A stretch of 64,000 nt of DNA, from assembly GCA_021904315.1 (NCBI GenBank), contig CM038919.1:16361666-16425665 (forward strand), in the 5' to 3' direction. Shown here piece by piece: positions 51,201 through 63,600 of the stretch. Below the pieces are notes generated by a model that saw nothing but the letters and a program-made list of their open reading frames with translations, was not told where the DNA came from and did not search any database. Both the position numbers and the translations under genes were made by a program. This DNA is from Sphagnum magellanicum. Taxonomy: Eukaryota > Streptophyta > Sphagnopsida > Sphagnales > Sphagnaceae. The first letter of the stretch is position 1; each line of letters begins with the position of its first letter.

Positions 51201-51780
51201 AACCCAAAAGCCTTTCAAAAACCCCCAACATAGCCCAATCAAAATTGACAAGTTAGCCTTGAAAACTTTTTTAAAAGGGGAAGTAACAGAGGAAATAGGA
51301 AAGCCTCTAAGCAAAACATCAAGATCAAATCCCAAATGTTACCTCAACATCATTTAACCTTGTCAATGCATTAACATGATGAACATTTTCATCCAAAACC
51401 TGTTATAAAAAGGATGAGGAGAAGGAATTGGAACCAACTTATAGGACTCCCAAAATCCTAATGCCATTGATAGGACAACAAATATTAGCTAAGAGGATGA
51501 ACCCAAAAGGCAAACTAGAGGGGGCTTGAATCAAACAATTGTGAGGCTAAATCGCCAACCCCATAAAAGCCAATTGAAAGATAAAATGATAAAAGGAAAA
51601 AGGAGCAACATGAATAGGGTCAAAGATATGGGTGTCGTTAGTCAAAGAAGGGAAAAAAGTGAGAAAAACATTTGAAAAACAATACAAAATAAAAAAGAAT
51701 GAACGCAAAAAAAAATCAAACAAGGGGGTCACCTTAACTATCTCAGATGCTAACACAATGGAATTTATTCATATGTATGT
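48243..51780. other. Non-coding stretch after RER1
   Basis: The first 1.5 kb is balanced in composition and may include the RER1 3' untranslated region; beyond about 49.7 kb it becomes AT-rich. A short direct repeat, ATTCTGCCAGGTAAGCC, occurs at about 49373 and (with one or two changes) at 49506. No exon was found. Confidence 0.5.
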
Positions 51781-51799
51781 TCATCCATGATTTCTAATG

Positions 51800-52085
51800 A
51801 ACTTGTATGTAAATTTTTGTTTAGTTTAGGTTCACTCATAGTTAACTTCTAATTAAGTTTTAATTCATTTTTAATTAACTTTTAATTAAATCCTAATTGA
51901 CTTTTAGTTGACTTTTAATTCATTTCTAATTCATTTTTAATTCATTTTTAATTAACTTTTGATTAAATCCTAATTGACTTTTGGTTGACTTTTAATTCAT
52001 TTCTAATTCATTTTTGGTTAACCTTTCATTCTTTTCCAATTAACATTTAGTTCACTTTTAGTTGAGTTTTAGTTCATTCATAATT
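51800..52085 (+). repeat. TTTTAATTCA-type minisatellite with a 77-bp higher unit
   Basis: Made of variants of TTTTAATTCA and TTTTAGTTGAC. A longer period of about 77 bp is visible from TCCTAATTGACTTTT at 51891 and 51968. No coding content. Confidence 0.8.
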
Positions 52086-52419
52086 TACACATGGGATACA
52101 CATGGGCACAAATAGGTGAACATGGGCCACATGTAGGTTAAAAGTTCTTTGAGCTAAGTTCCTAATAAGTATAAATAAAGGTATAATTTTTCATTACCTT
52201 TAATTAATTCAACCCCAATTTTGGGTACGTTTTCTTATCATAACTTTATTAAGATCTTGTTTTGTTCTTGCAATAAAATCTTGTTCTTGTTCTTGTTTAT
52301 CTTGTTTTGCAATTTGAATTTGGAAATATGTCTACTTTTGTTTTGGTCTTGGTTTAAGAACTTTTGTAAACTTGGTTGGTTTTATGCCTGTGACATTAAT
52401 GTGTGCCTATAAATGAAAA

Positions 52420-53565
52420 GATGACAAATAAATTAGCCAAAGGGGAGTGATGACTAAATGACAAAAAAATTGATATGCATAAAAAAAACAAATAAAAAGG
52501 AAAGTTGTGACAATTGGCCTCCCACTATTTAAAGTTCTTCGAAAATGGCCTTATGTGAAATGATGTTGAAGGCATTCACTACATCCATTTGAAGCACCAC
52601 GTAATTGAAATGAACATCCAAAGCAACTTGAATACCATGGACCATTGCTTCACAACCACCTTTAACCACAACGCCAAATTAATGCGGTGATTGGTGAGAA
52701 GAAAACATGTCATGAAATTATAAATATAAAATCTTGCTAACTAATTAATAAAACTTCACCTCACCCATTTTAATTAGCTAAATGTCATTTAAAGGATTGG
52801 CTAAAACCAAAAATTTAATAACACAAAAAATGCAAATCACGGACTATGGATGTGACCAATGACCACATGGGAATTCAACTAATGAAGTTAGATGAAACCA
52901 TTAGCTAAATCCTCAAGGTAAAAAAAATCCCGAAATGTTTGAAGACCATGCGTGATAAACCATTTACAAAAAAATTGGACATCTATAAGAAAGCTAACTT
53001 TAAAAAATCCATGGAAAGTTTCACATCTATATTTGGTTGAAAATTTGTTAAGAAATTTGAGTAGTGGAAATCCAAATCTAAAGGATGCAAGGTTTGTAAC
53101 ACGCAAACCATTTTTAATGATGTTGGAACGAGGCAAAAATGGTGAAAATTCTAATTGCACATGCAAATTCCCCAACACACTCGAAGGCTAGGCTCCATCC
53201 ATGAAAGGGGCATAACATGAGTAAAAACTAGAAGAGGTAGGGTTGCAAATAAAACTTAGTTCAAAGATAAAATCATCACAAGCACACCCATTCAAAAAAA
53301 CGCTTTGCTTGAAATTTTTCTTAATCCTTAGACAAAAACTATCAAGGTGCGCCTTAATTTCAATTTGCCTTGTTGCTCCATCACGAAGGGAAATGACAAG
53401 ACACCACCAAGGGTACAACACGAAAAGGTGTTAGGCAAGCACATCAAATAGGTTTCAGACAAGCCGGTCCAAAGGAAAATGAAAAGCAACCTCCACCTTT
53501 TGATGCAAAACAAAAGGAATGCGCGCATATAATCAAGGTTGAGGAAGACCCAAATGAAAAACATT
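52420..53565 (-). mobile_element. LINE-type (non-LTR) reverse-transcriptase fossil
   Basis: On the minus strand around 52660-52540 the translation reads GGCEAMVHGIQVALDV then VVLQMDVVNAFNIISHKAIF, the region of a non-LTR reverse transcriptase that carries the conserved LQMDVxNAFN motif. Upstream on the same strand (about 53565-52890) are long frames with RDGATRQIEIKAHLDSFCL that fit the part of the polyprotein before the catalytic domain. Stops and frame changes between blocks show it is dead. The catalytic DD pair and a 3' tail were not found, so it is incomplete. No target duplication was identified. Confidence 0.55.
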
Positions 53566-54261
53566 AAAGATATTCAATGCCAAAATCCAAACATAAGCTA
53601 TCATTGAGGGGAAAAGGTGCTAAAAGTGTGACCAAGGAGGTGAATGGATTATTGGAATGTTGTCACATGGGCAAAAGGTGCTAAAGGTGTGACTGAAGGA
53701 GTTATTAGAAAGTTGTCATGGGGAAAGAAGGTGCTAAAGGTGTGACCAAAGAACGGAAGGTGATATTGGAATGTAAAATTAAAAAATACTAACAATGCTT
53801 CTAGTGACATGCCATGTCACATTGCAAAAACAAGGTGCCACAACCAAAACAAGGAATGTTATGTTAAACCCCATTCCTACGCTAAAAGCCGAAAAATTAG
53901 GACACATCAATCATGTGCCCAAAAAACCAAGCTTGAACTAAAAATGAGTGGAAACCCAAGAGCCAAAGAAAATAAGGCCTCCATTGGGAAGCCCACCTAC
54001 TAAATCAACAAAACCTTATAAGAAAGGAAAAGAAAAGGCAGCCTTAAACCACCCAAGGGCAGCCCCACCCTTTAAAATTTTATTAAAATTAAATTAAAAT
54101 AATGATTTTTAAAAAGAAAAAGAAGTCTAGAAATGCCCAGAATGCTTCTAGTACAAACTAAAGACAAAATAAAGAAGGATGGATGGAGAGAGGGCGCTGA
54201 AGGCACTATGAAAACGGTCCTCCATGTGCCTCAATCAGTGTGTTGTGGTTTGGGTGGTGAT

Positions 54262-54336
54262 GGCAGAGGCGGACGCGGACATGCCTAAGAAGCTAGTCTG
54301 CCAGGCCTGTATTAGCAGCTTTGCAGCAGCCATGGT
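54262..54336 (+). CDS. Possible small first exon (orphan)
   Basis: An ATG opens MAEADADMPKKLVCQACISS followed by FAAAM, ending at a consensus donor (ATG|GTGAGT). The local composition is GC-rich like other gene islands. No following exon could be found before the next gene, so this may be a gene relic or chance. Low confidence. Confidence 0.2.
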
Positions 54337-54814
54337 GAGTGTGGATGGGAAAAAGCCCATTACTCCTGCTCCCTCACACAACCAGCAGTAGAGTCGCCTC
54401 CTCCGCCGCTCATGGAACCACGGCTTTACCCATGGACGTCATCTGACATCGTAGAACAGGTTCAGCAATAGCAGTAGCGCCGGCCGTAGTCGTCATCGTC
54501 TTCTTCAACAACAAATATGAGGATCTCCTCTGCTCAATGCATATTTGAAATACCACTTAATCTGAAGCACCGTATATGTGATTAAATTTTCATGAGACTG
54601 ATATTTGAATTTTCCATCAACTGATGGTTACAAAATCTAAGAGCATGGATTGCAAACATCAGCAAAATTCTTTTTATCTAAGTGAGATAGTCTTAGATAT
54701 GTAAACAAAAATCATTTTTTCTCTATCTCATAGGTCCTTTATATCTTATGCATCAAGATAGCACCAACTACTAAGTTATTGGCATCCAAATTAAGGGTTA
54801 GTTTTTGTCAAATT

Positions 54815-54985
54815 TGTGGTGTACTCACAATCCACAAGAGGAATTAGCCAAATCTGGCTACAAGTCAGAGAGGAAAGTAGAAAAAAAATGATATTTGGCG
54901 ACCTGCTGGAACTTGTGGTCTAACGTCTAAACATGGTGATTTCAGAAATTGTTTCCCTCAAAATCTGGCGACTTGGGTAAATTTT
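54815..54985 (+). repeat. Dispersed non-coding repeat, copy 3
   Basis: GAATTAGCCAAATCTGGCTAC near 54840, followed by TGGCGACCTGCTGGAACTT and AAAATCTGGCGACTTGG, the same block order as the copy upstream of RER1. It lies about 570-740 bases before the ATG at 55558. Confidence 0.7.
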
Positions 54986-55509
54986 TGTATGGATGGCACT
55001 CGATCATTTTGGTTTCGTAGTTAATGATTCCATGTTGCTGATCCATTGCTGGAACCATGCTGCAGAGAATTGTCTAATCATACAAAGACTTTTTTTCAAA
55101 ACCCACTTTGCAGTTTGAGGTGAAAACACTTGACAAGGATTCAAAATTCTGGGATTCCAAGTTCTAGACACGACATAGACATGCCCAAAAGAAAGAAAAT
55201 CACATATTCATTCAAGGTATCCAATAAAGTCCTTGAAATGGGGAAAGTTCTAGACAGAAAAATAGGCATGCCCAAAGAGAAATAAAGTCACACATTCGAG
55301 GTATCATACATAAAGTCCTTGAAGTGGAAATTGTTAGTAAAAGTTCTAGACACAACATAGGCATATGCCCAAAGAGAAAAAAAATCACATATTCAAGGTA
55401 TCATACATACAGCCCTTGAAGTAGGGAGTGGTAGTCCAATCTTTGCTAAAGCCCCGAGGGGGTTGTTAAGTCCCTGTTTCAGGGACAAACAAATTGAAGC
55501 TGGCTAAGG

Positions 55510-55557
55510 AAACCCTAACAAAACCCCTTACAACCCTAACCGTAACCCTAACCCTAA
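55510..55557 (+). promoter_or_regulatory. Telomere-like CCCTAA cluster directly before a start codon
   Basis: Five or six CCCTAA/CCCTTA units run up to the ATG at 55558. Telo-boxes in leaders and promoters are typical of plant ribosome-biogenesis and growth genes, which weakly hints at the role of the gene that follows. Confidence 0.6.
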
Positions 55558-58500
55558 ATGAGCTTGAAGGTATTTGCCTTACCATCTCGATATCGACTTC
55601 TCTTCCTCCTGCCAGTGCTTTACGTGATTCGGCCGGGATGCCGTTCCGTGATTGCAACCGCGTCTCGTGCTCTCGATGTCCTTCGTGCATCTGCTGAGTC
55701 TGCTCTTGACGGACGTATTTCCAGACACAAACTTTTTGTGGCACTTTTTCTTCATTGTTGTTCCAACATGGGAGCTCAGAAAGTGCAAAAGCGGGCCAAG
55801 AAGTTCGTGCAAGGTCTTGCCCGACAATTGTGCAGTGACGGGAGCTGGACCATCTCATCCCTTGTACCCACCCACTCTTCTCTCCTGAAAGCGGCGATAG
55901 AGAGCGTGCCTCAAGGCCCTCTCAAATCAGCTCTCGAGAGTGACTTCGACTCGTTCGTTGCTCTTCTTCAGAAAGAGATTCAAAATGCAGCAGTTCCACC
56001 GTCGTCGGATACAGAAGCGAAGAAGCCCCTTGTTGTGGTTGGACCCTTGGAGACGCAGAATTTGGAAGCTCTCCTGGAAGTGGCGCGAGGTCCTTTGTTG
56101 ACGGATTATCAATATGCTCGTGCCGTAAAGGCAGCCGTGATTGCGAGTGAGAGAGAAGCAGATAGAGGCCTCCTGGTAAGTTTCCTTTCTCCTTCTTTCC
56201 CTCCCTCAAGCTGGTAATTTGTGTATGTATGCGCTCTCTAACCCTAGGGCATCTGTGAATCTTTACTGCTGAATTGTGCTATTCGCTTCCATTTGATAAT
56301 GTATCGTGGAGAATGTGGCTTCCCTGTCCTGGAAAGCCGAAAGCATTTGCAATTGTTTCCTTCAGCTGTTGTATTTCCTCGAGTCTGTTATGTTCTGATG
56401 CGGCTGTTGCACACGCCCCTCCCTCTGGGGTTTCTCCTGAGAGCATTGCAATTGGTTCAGGGAATGGAATGGCGGGAGGCAATGGCACGGCTCTTACGGT
56501 CTAGAAGCCATCCTCCTCTTCAGCTGTGGTGTGCATTTGCAGCCCTTGAAAAGAGTTCTGATTCTCTGGTTGAAGAATCTCAAAATGGACTACTTGATGG
56601 AATGGCTGCAACAGCCAGGGCTCGGTGCCTTCTATCGTCATTTCAAGCACTCACTGCAGCTAGTATAGATGCATTTGCTGTCATAGGATCACTGGCTCCA
56701 GTTTTGTGCATCATTTTTGAGGCAGTAATATCACTGAGCAAGAGAGACATGGGCACTTCAGATAAGAAGAGGAGAAAAGCACTGAGAGAAGTGAAGAATC
56801 TCATCAGTGACTTATCAGGGTTCATCTCTCTCTGTCATGATAGAAAGAGGAACTTCAATGGCCTCTCATTGGGACCTCCTGTAGCAAAAAAACTGGCCTT
56901 AGTTGATGGCCTGGCTCCTTCACATTCACTGCTTTCTTCTCTTCTCCTGTTTGCAACAACAGGTATGAAGAAGGCTGTGTCTGAGATTGCAACAGATCCT
57001 TTGGAACTGGCACGGACTTTGACAGAGATTGTGGAGATTCAAGTTGGGTTGCTGCTTCTGGCAGTGGAGGTGGTGGATCATCAAAATGGGTCAAAGAAGC
57101 AGGGAGGCTTCAATAGGAAGAAGCAAGAACTTGAATTGAAGCTCAGGCACAACATTGCTCGTGTTCCATATTCACTCTACAGCTCAGGTACATTTAGGGT
57201 TTTTGTGGAAATGAATTTGAAAGAGCTTATCCCTGGTGGATCATGGAATTTAATGGGTTCAAACCTAAACCCTAAATGGTCTCGTGGGGTGGTGTTCCAG
57301 GTTTGTTCCTGGATATGCTGCTTGATTCATGTCTCCCACTTTCCAACATTCTGGTATGCCCATTTCTGCTCTCTGAAACAATGTCTTTGGGCACTTTTCC
57401 TCTGATTTCATGGCCTACCCAAATTTGGTTTCAATTGTTTTCTCACAGGATGCAGAAGAGGAAGCAACACTTAGAGGTGTTTTGTATGAGTCATTGCTGG
57501 TGGAGCCATTGCACTTCAGGTTGCTGAACAGGATCACTACAGCAACAGTATCAGAACAGGCCTTAGGAAAGGACAGTATCATATTCCTCAAAAGGATTGC
57601 AGTTACCCGTCAAGCTGCTGCTTTCTTCAAGTAAGTCCGGTCTTCCAGGGGATTCTTGAACCTCAGCATCAGTATATCAGGATCTTGGTGTTCAATAAGA
57701 ACAGGGAGAACAGCCATTTAGAATTTTAATGTGTTAGAGCGGAACTCACCGTGGTATGTCTCAGGTTTGTGGATGATGTTTTGATTCTGAATTAGAATGA
57801 GGCTATGCTCTTAGGCTGTGGTTGAATATGCTGACTTTATGGGCCAAATTCAACACCTAAATATGGGGCAGATTGCAAAATGAGCATCATCGTGGTTCAG
57901 CAATTATGGAGAAAGTACAGTTGCAGAGTGCTCCTCTGCAGCTGGGAAGGTGGCTCAGTGGCAGGAAGCACTTGAATCAGCTGCCTCCAACAACCATCCT
58001 TCTAGATTCACATGCCCTTACTGGTAAGTCATTTTGATTTGCAATGTTCACATTGATGGACACAGTTGCAGATTCCATCAATTGCAACATGGACAAATAA
58101 CAAAGTCTGGATGTGACAAAACCTGCAAGTTGATATTGACTTCAGATTGTGGGGTTACTTGCAGGCTGGCTGTTAAATGCCAATAATGAGGTGTTTCGGT
58201 TGGTTCTTGATGAAGCAACAATGCAAAGCTTGCCAAAGGAGCAAATCCTAGATGCTCCCCACTCAGATGCCCAATCAGAGATGGTTGCTGCAGATGAATC
58301 TCAAGAAACTATGTTCTTTCTTGATACCAAAGGTGGAGCTGAGGGGGAAGGTTTGGCAGCTGATATTGCCATTGACCAAGCTTTTTCTCAAGCTGCTGAA
58401 AGGATGCGGCGTGGTGATGAGCACACTGAAATCAACAAAGGAAACGGTGTTCTCTTTCAAAGATTTGAGCAAGCTAACCTTAAAAGGTCTCGGGATAGTG

Positions 58501-58760
58501 CTATTGGATCAGAGTCTGAAGATTTGAGTGAAGATTTGAGTGAAGATAGTGATGTTGACAACATGGAGTTAGATTTTAAACCAGAGGGGAAAAGAAACAA
58601 GATTCCAAGAAAGGCTCAGCAGGATCTCCAGTTGGACAGAGATGAAGATGTGGGGGAGCTTGAAACTGAAGGGAACACTGAAGTTGATACTTATAGCTCA
58701 ATGGCTGAAAACCAGAATGATGCCATGGGTTCTGTGTCAATAATAACTACAAAAAACTAA
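55558..58760 (+). CDS. Spliced gene, unrecognised 775-residue protein, probably nuclear
   Basis: I do not recognise the family. Six exons, 55558-56175, 56461-57187, 57301-57353, 57449-57630, 57872-58023 and 58165-58760, join in phase without a stop to give 775 residues. The splice sites are good (GTAAG donors at 56176, 57631 and 58024; a TTCTCACAG acceptor at 57448). The first ~70 residues are basic and hydrophobic; a later ATG at 55768 (MGAQKVQKRAKKFVQGL) would give 705 residues. Residues about 210-480 are helical and Leu/Ala-rich (LLLFATTGMKKAVSEIAT; LARTLTEIVEIQVGLLLLAV). The C-terminal ~150 residues alternate acidic (SEDLSEDLSEDSDVD) and basic (KPEGKRNKIPRKAQ) segments, as in many nucleolar or chromatin proteins. 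The telo-box cluster at its start fits a ribosome-biogenesis role, but that is inference only. Helical-repeat architecture is possible. Confidence 0.7.
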
Positions 58761-60120
58761 TACTCTATGGTAAATACATAACATGTTTCCCATCTGATTT
58801 CACCTTTGACAAACCTTATCATCAGTACGTTACGTTTGTTTGTGTTACATTCCTCAGGTAGATTAACATACATCAAATCTTCATTTTGAAACATTTTGAG
58901 CACAGGATTCCAATCACAAATGCGCATGGTCAAAACTATGGTAACGAGTGTGTGCCTTATGACAAAACATGAATAGGAACTAAGGAGTAGCCCCAAGCAC
59001 ACCAAAAACAAGCTTCTTAATCAACTCAATTGTGCAAATGTTTGAAGTGTAAAACCATGATCAATCTTCACTATTTTTATAGTTTAGGTAAAAAGGTTAC
59101 AAATGCAACAAACCTTGTCACTTAGTCAATTTTTATGAATGATAACATGATGATTTTGAATTTAGGAGATCACCAAAATAACAATACAACTATCATGTTG
59201 TTCATACTCTGTACATAAAGCAAAGATATATCATCAAAACCTTACAAAACTTTATTTAAAAACACATCGCTAATTTGGAAAATGTACAAAGGTAGTAGAA
59301 AAAAAAGGGAGAATTTAAACTTAAGAGGATTCGTTTGCTAGCATTATTAACTTAAATCTAAATAATAAGTATATTTAAATTTCATTGTTTATTTCAACGG
59401 TTTATGGCTTAATTTAATGCCAAGTTCAACATTTCAGTCACTAGTGTGGAATAGAAACTTTATTTTGAAGAAGATTTCCTGTTAAAAGGTAAGATGTTCT
59501 AAAATATTTTGAAAGTTACTCTATTCTCCTTCACAGAATTTTTGTTCCTTTGAAAGAAATCTTGTTTTTGTGAAGTTTTCAACATTCACTTACAAGTCCA
59601 AAATGGATTTCACACTTTTTTAAGCTTCAACTTCATCCAAATTATTATTTACATTTTCGTTATACTATTGCCTGTGAAAATCCTTTAAATTCTCCAAGCC
59701 ATGCATGACATGATTATACCATTTCATATTTTTGTTCAATAACACCAAAGAAAAAAAATTACAAATATTTAACAATACAAATTGTCATTTTAGGAGACCG
59801 ATTTTTCATATAAGTAATTCAACATTTTGCAATTATTTTTTGCAAAGTTTTTTTCAAAAACATTTGATCAAATCTGTATTTCAATTGCCAATTTGGACTA
59901 ACTTCGTTGTTTTTTGGGGGGTAAAGTTTTAGTTTGCCAAGTTTTTCACCTCACAAATTTGAAAAAAATTGTATTTGGCAGCTTCAACACATGTTTGTTG
60001 AACAATTAATTAAATTTGAAATTTTTATTTCAAACAATAAAATTTTCTTGAAGATTCATTATTTTCCTTCGCAAATTTTAGTGTTTTGAGAAAAACAAAA
60101 ATTCAACATTTCTGAAAATA
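58761..60120. other. AT-rich spacer between the 775-residue gene and RPT1
   Basis: Probably the 3' untranslated region for the first few hundred bases, then AT-rich DNA with many TTTTCAACATT/AAATTTG runs. No exon on either strand. Confidence 0.55.
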
Positions 60121-60385
60121 ATATAATTAGTGTCGCTTCGTCGAAGCTTCCCGCAGCGATTGTTTATGAGGCGAATTTTCGCCATTTTGCGAAAATTACT
60201 ATTTTCCAAAACAAGAATATTCTGTTACAAATTCTCAGTTTTAAAAATTAAATCGCCAGAAAACGAAAATCGCCAAAAATCGCCAGAACGGCCTACAATA
60301 TGAAAGGTCGCTTAAATTTTTTTGACTTTCATATTTTGAGTGTCGCCAAATTTGGCTAAATATTCTTATGGATGATCGCCACGTG
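60120..60385 (-). repeat. Dispersed non-coding repeat, copy 4 (reverse strand, upstream of RPT1)
   Basis: Read on the minus strand it gives ATCATCCATAAGAATATTTA then GCCAAATTTGGCGACA and a TATGAAAG block, the best match to the family consensus. The other end (60.12-60.3 kb) is full of TCGCCA/GCGAAAAT motifs. It ends about 240 bases before the RPT1 start codon. Confidence 0.75.
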
Positions 60386-60622
60386 AGCAACAAGACAAAA
60401 TAAAAATAAAATAAAATACTGAGCTGCCAAGCTAATAGGGTAATTACCTTTAAAAGATTTGGCGGACCGGAGGAAAACCGTAAGATCTAGCGAGTGAAGA
60501 GCAGGCGAAAGAACCATCGGTCCGTTTGCGATCAGGAACGAAGAAGACAGGGCGCTGTCTTGCGTAGAGTGCAAAGAGAGCTTCGCACCGTGTAGATCCC
60601 AGAGCTTGCAAGAAGGAAAATC

Positions 60623-63600
60623 ATGGCGGACATGGAGGATGATCTGCTGAAGGAGAAGAATCCACGGCCTCTGGACGAAGATGATATTGCGCTTCTCAAG
60701 ACCTATGTAAGAAGTTCTGCGTGCAATAGCTAAGACATTTATCTCTTCTTTGGCTTTTTCCTCTTCGTTTCTCTTTCTGTCCTCGGTCCTAGAATCATAA
60801 TCCATCGAGAAGGTCATGGACTTTGGGGGGTGTATTTGGCTCGTCGAAGTGTGGGACTCGGGGCTCTTGAGGGTTCTTATCATGCAACACATGTTCATTC
60901 CGTTCGCAAGTTTCTGAATTCCTTCTCGTTGAGTGAAACCCTAATCGAGCTTGAGTTTCTCGCTTCTCGTCTGGGAATCAATCCCTCGAGAAGGTGATGG
61001 ACTTGGGAGGTATCTGGCTCGTTGAAGTGCGGGACTCGGTGCTCTCGAGGGTTCTTATCATGTAACACATGTTTATTTCATTCGCAAGTTCCTGAATCCT
61101 TCCCGTTGAGGGAAACCCTAAGTTGAGTGAAACCCTAATCGAGCTTGAGTCTCTCGCTTGCTGATTGTGGACAGGGATTGGGTCCCTATTCTACTCTCAT
61201 CAAGAAAACAGAGAAGGACATCAAGGAGATGGCAAAGAAAGTAAATGACTTGTGTGGTAAGTTTCTCTTGCCACATAAAATTTCAGCACCTACCGCCTTG
61301 CTCCACTTGCAGTTTGTTTATGTGTAGGCTCGATCATCAAATCTCCAGCTTTGTTGATTATCTTTTTTTCAGTTACCACACGGAGGAGCCAGTTGGGGTT
61401 AACGGATTGTTAGGATTGTTGGATATTGGAATTTGAGTGTGTCTTGTGTGGTTTTGACTCGTGATGATGACCAGGGATAAAAGAGTCAGACACAGGCTTA
61501 GCAGTTCCCAGTCAATGGGATCTTGTTTCTGACAAGCAAATGATGCAAGAGGAGCAACCTTTGCAGGTAGGTTATCATTAAACACCATGCCCCATTCTTA
61601 TACTTTGATAGATTGCTCCTCCCTATTGCTGTTGGAATTATGCATCATATTTTGCCTTGTAAAATCCTCTTGCAATAGTCCCCGTGATCATGTAATGAGC
61701 AATGATTTTTCAGGTTTGTTGTTTCTTATCTGCGCTCATTGTTGTGTTACCTATAATTGTTGTTGTGGGATTTCTCTGCAACTTCATCAAGCTTTCTTAT
61801 CTGCTTTCCTACATTGTAATGCAGGTTGCAAGGTGTACCAAGATTATAAATCCAGGTGCAGATGACTCAAAATATGTGATCAATGTTAAGCAAATTGCAA
61901 AGGTAATAAATGGATGACTCGTTATGACTGTCTTTTCAGGGCACAGAGTTATTTGATGAGAATGAAGTTTTGCTGTGTGGGGGACCAATTGTCTGTCTTA
62001 CAGCAGTTGGTAGTTGGCCTCCCGTTCTAATTTTGTTCTCTCTTTTGGCATTACAGTTTGTGGTGGGACTGGGGGATAAGGTCTCACCAACAGATATTGA
62101 AGAGGGCATGCGTGTTGGGTACCTCTCTCTCTCTCTCTCTCTCAGTTTTGACAACTGTAGGTTCATAATCTCCCCTTCTTTGTTTGTTTTGTGGTGGCCC
62201 AGACCTCCACAGCAATTTTTATGTATCACTCAGTTATGTAAATACTTGGTGTTTGGCAGGGTGGATCGTAACAAGTATCAGATCCAAATTCCATTGCCAC
62301 CCAAAATTGATCCCAGTGTAACCATGATGACAGTTGAAGAGAAGCCTGATGTCACTTATAATGACATTGGAGGGTGCAAAGAACAGATTGAAAAGATGCG
62401 TGAGGTGGGACTTGACATTTGTTGCCCTTTCTTGATGTGGTGAAAAAGTGGATGATTTGTTCTATATTCTAGATTTGGATGTTTTCATATGTGCATGGGT
62501 ACTCTGTGCATTTGGTTTCTTACGATTTCTTCTGTGGAGGTAGGTGTGAGTTTGTAAATCTGAATGAGTTCTGTTCGTTATAAGGATCCAGAGGTTTTCA
62601 GTACTGATGAACTGATATTTAATACCTCTTCAGTGGGGAATGACCCTTGTACTTGAAAAGCCTACACATTAGGCTTTCTCCACCTCTGTGCAGAGGAACA
62701 TGTGGCAGTACTGATTGATAATAGGGGTTGCTAACTCTTGTATGAATGGATATTTGGTAATGGTTCTAAATATGGTATTAGGCAAGATGTGCATGCTGGA
62801 GTGTTTCAAATTGAAAGTCACTTCTGCACTGGGGTAAATTAAAATGGAGTATTATCATGTCAGGAAGACTGATGCTTGGTAGAGAGTGCCATAGTTGCAG
62901 GAGATGGTCAGATTTCAGGTTTTGTGCAAGAGAGTTCTTTTGGTATACCACTTTTGAAGCTTCTAACCTGCATGTCTATGTGTAGGTGGTGGAGCTGCCT
63001 ATGTTACACCCAGAGAAGTTTGTGAAGCTGGGGATAGACCCACCTAAGGGAGTTCTTTGCTATGGCCCTCCTGGGACAGGGAAGACCCTATTGGCACGTG
63101 CTGTTGCCAATCGAACAGATGCTTGCTTTATTCGTGTCATTGGGAGTGAGCTTGTCCAGAAGTATGTTGGAGAAGGGGCTCGTATGGTTCGTGAGTTGTT
63201 CCAGGTAATAAAGCTTTGTCACAGATTCAACCTCAGGAGGCAGATCAGACATAAAAAGGACTGCCTGGTTTGTGCAATGCTAGATTTGAGTTTACTGGGG
63301 CTTTGACAACATATCCAGTTTAGCCATGCTTGACATTTAAGAGATTCCTGGGACAAGTCTTTGTCTTGCAAAGATGTTTCTCCTTTTTGTGTTTATGCAG
63401 TATTCTCTTATTGTCTAATCATATTTTCTTTTGTTCCAGATGGCTCGATCAAAGAAGGCCTGCATTGTGTTCTTTGATGAGGTTGATGCAATTGGAGGAG
63501 CTCGATTCGATGATGGATTGGGGGGTGACAATGAAGTACAGCGCACTATGCTTGAAATTGTAAATCAGCTTGATGGGTTTGATGCTCGGGGCAATATTAA

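Larger units (their letters stand above)
53566..55510. other. Intergenic stretch before the 775-residue gene
   Basis: Contains a thrice-repeated AAAGGTGCTAAAAGTGTGACC-like sequence at about 53611, 53673 and 53727 (spacing about 55-60 bases), a possible small first exon at 54262, a dispersed repeat at 54.8 kb, and three near-copies of CTAGACA..CATAGGCAT..GCCCAAAGAGAAA around 55165-55385. Confidence 0.5.

Noticed and set aside
60356-60898. 180-residue minus-strand frame
   Set aside because: It runs antisense over RPT1 exon 1, its leader and a dispersed repeat; it has no domain and low-complexity composition.
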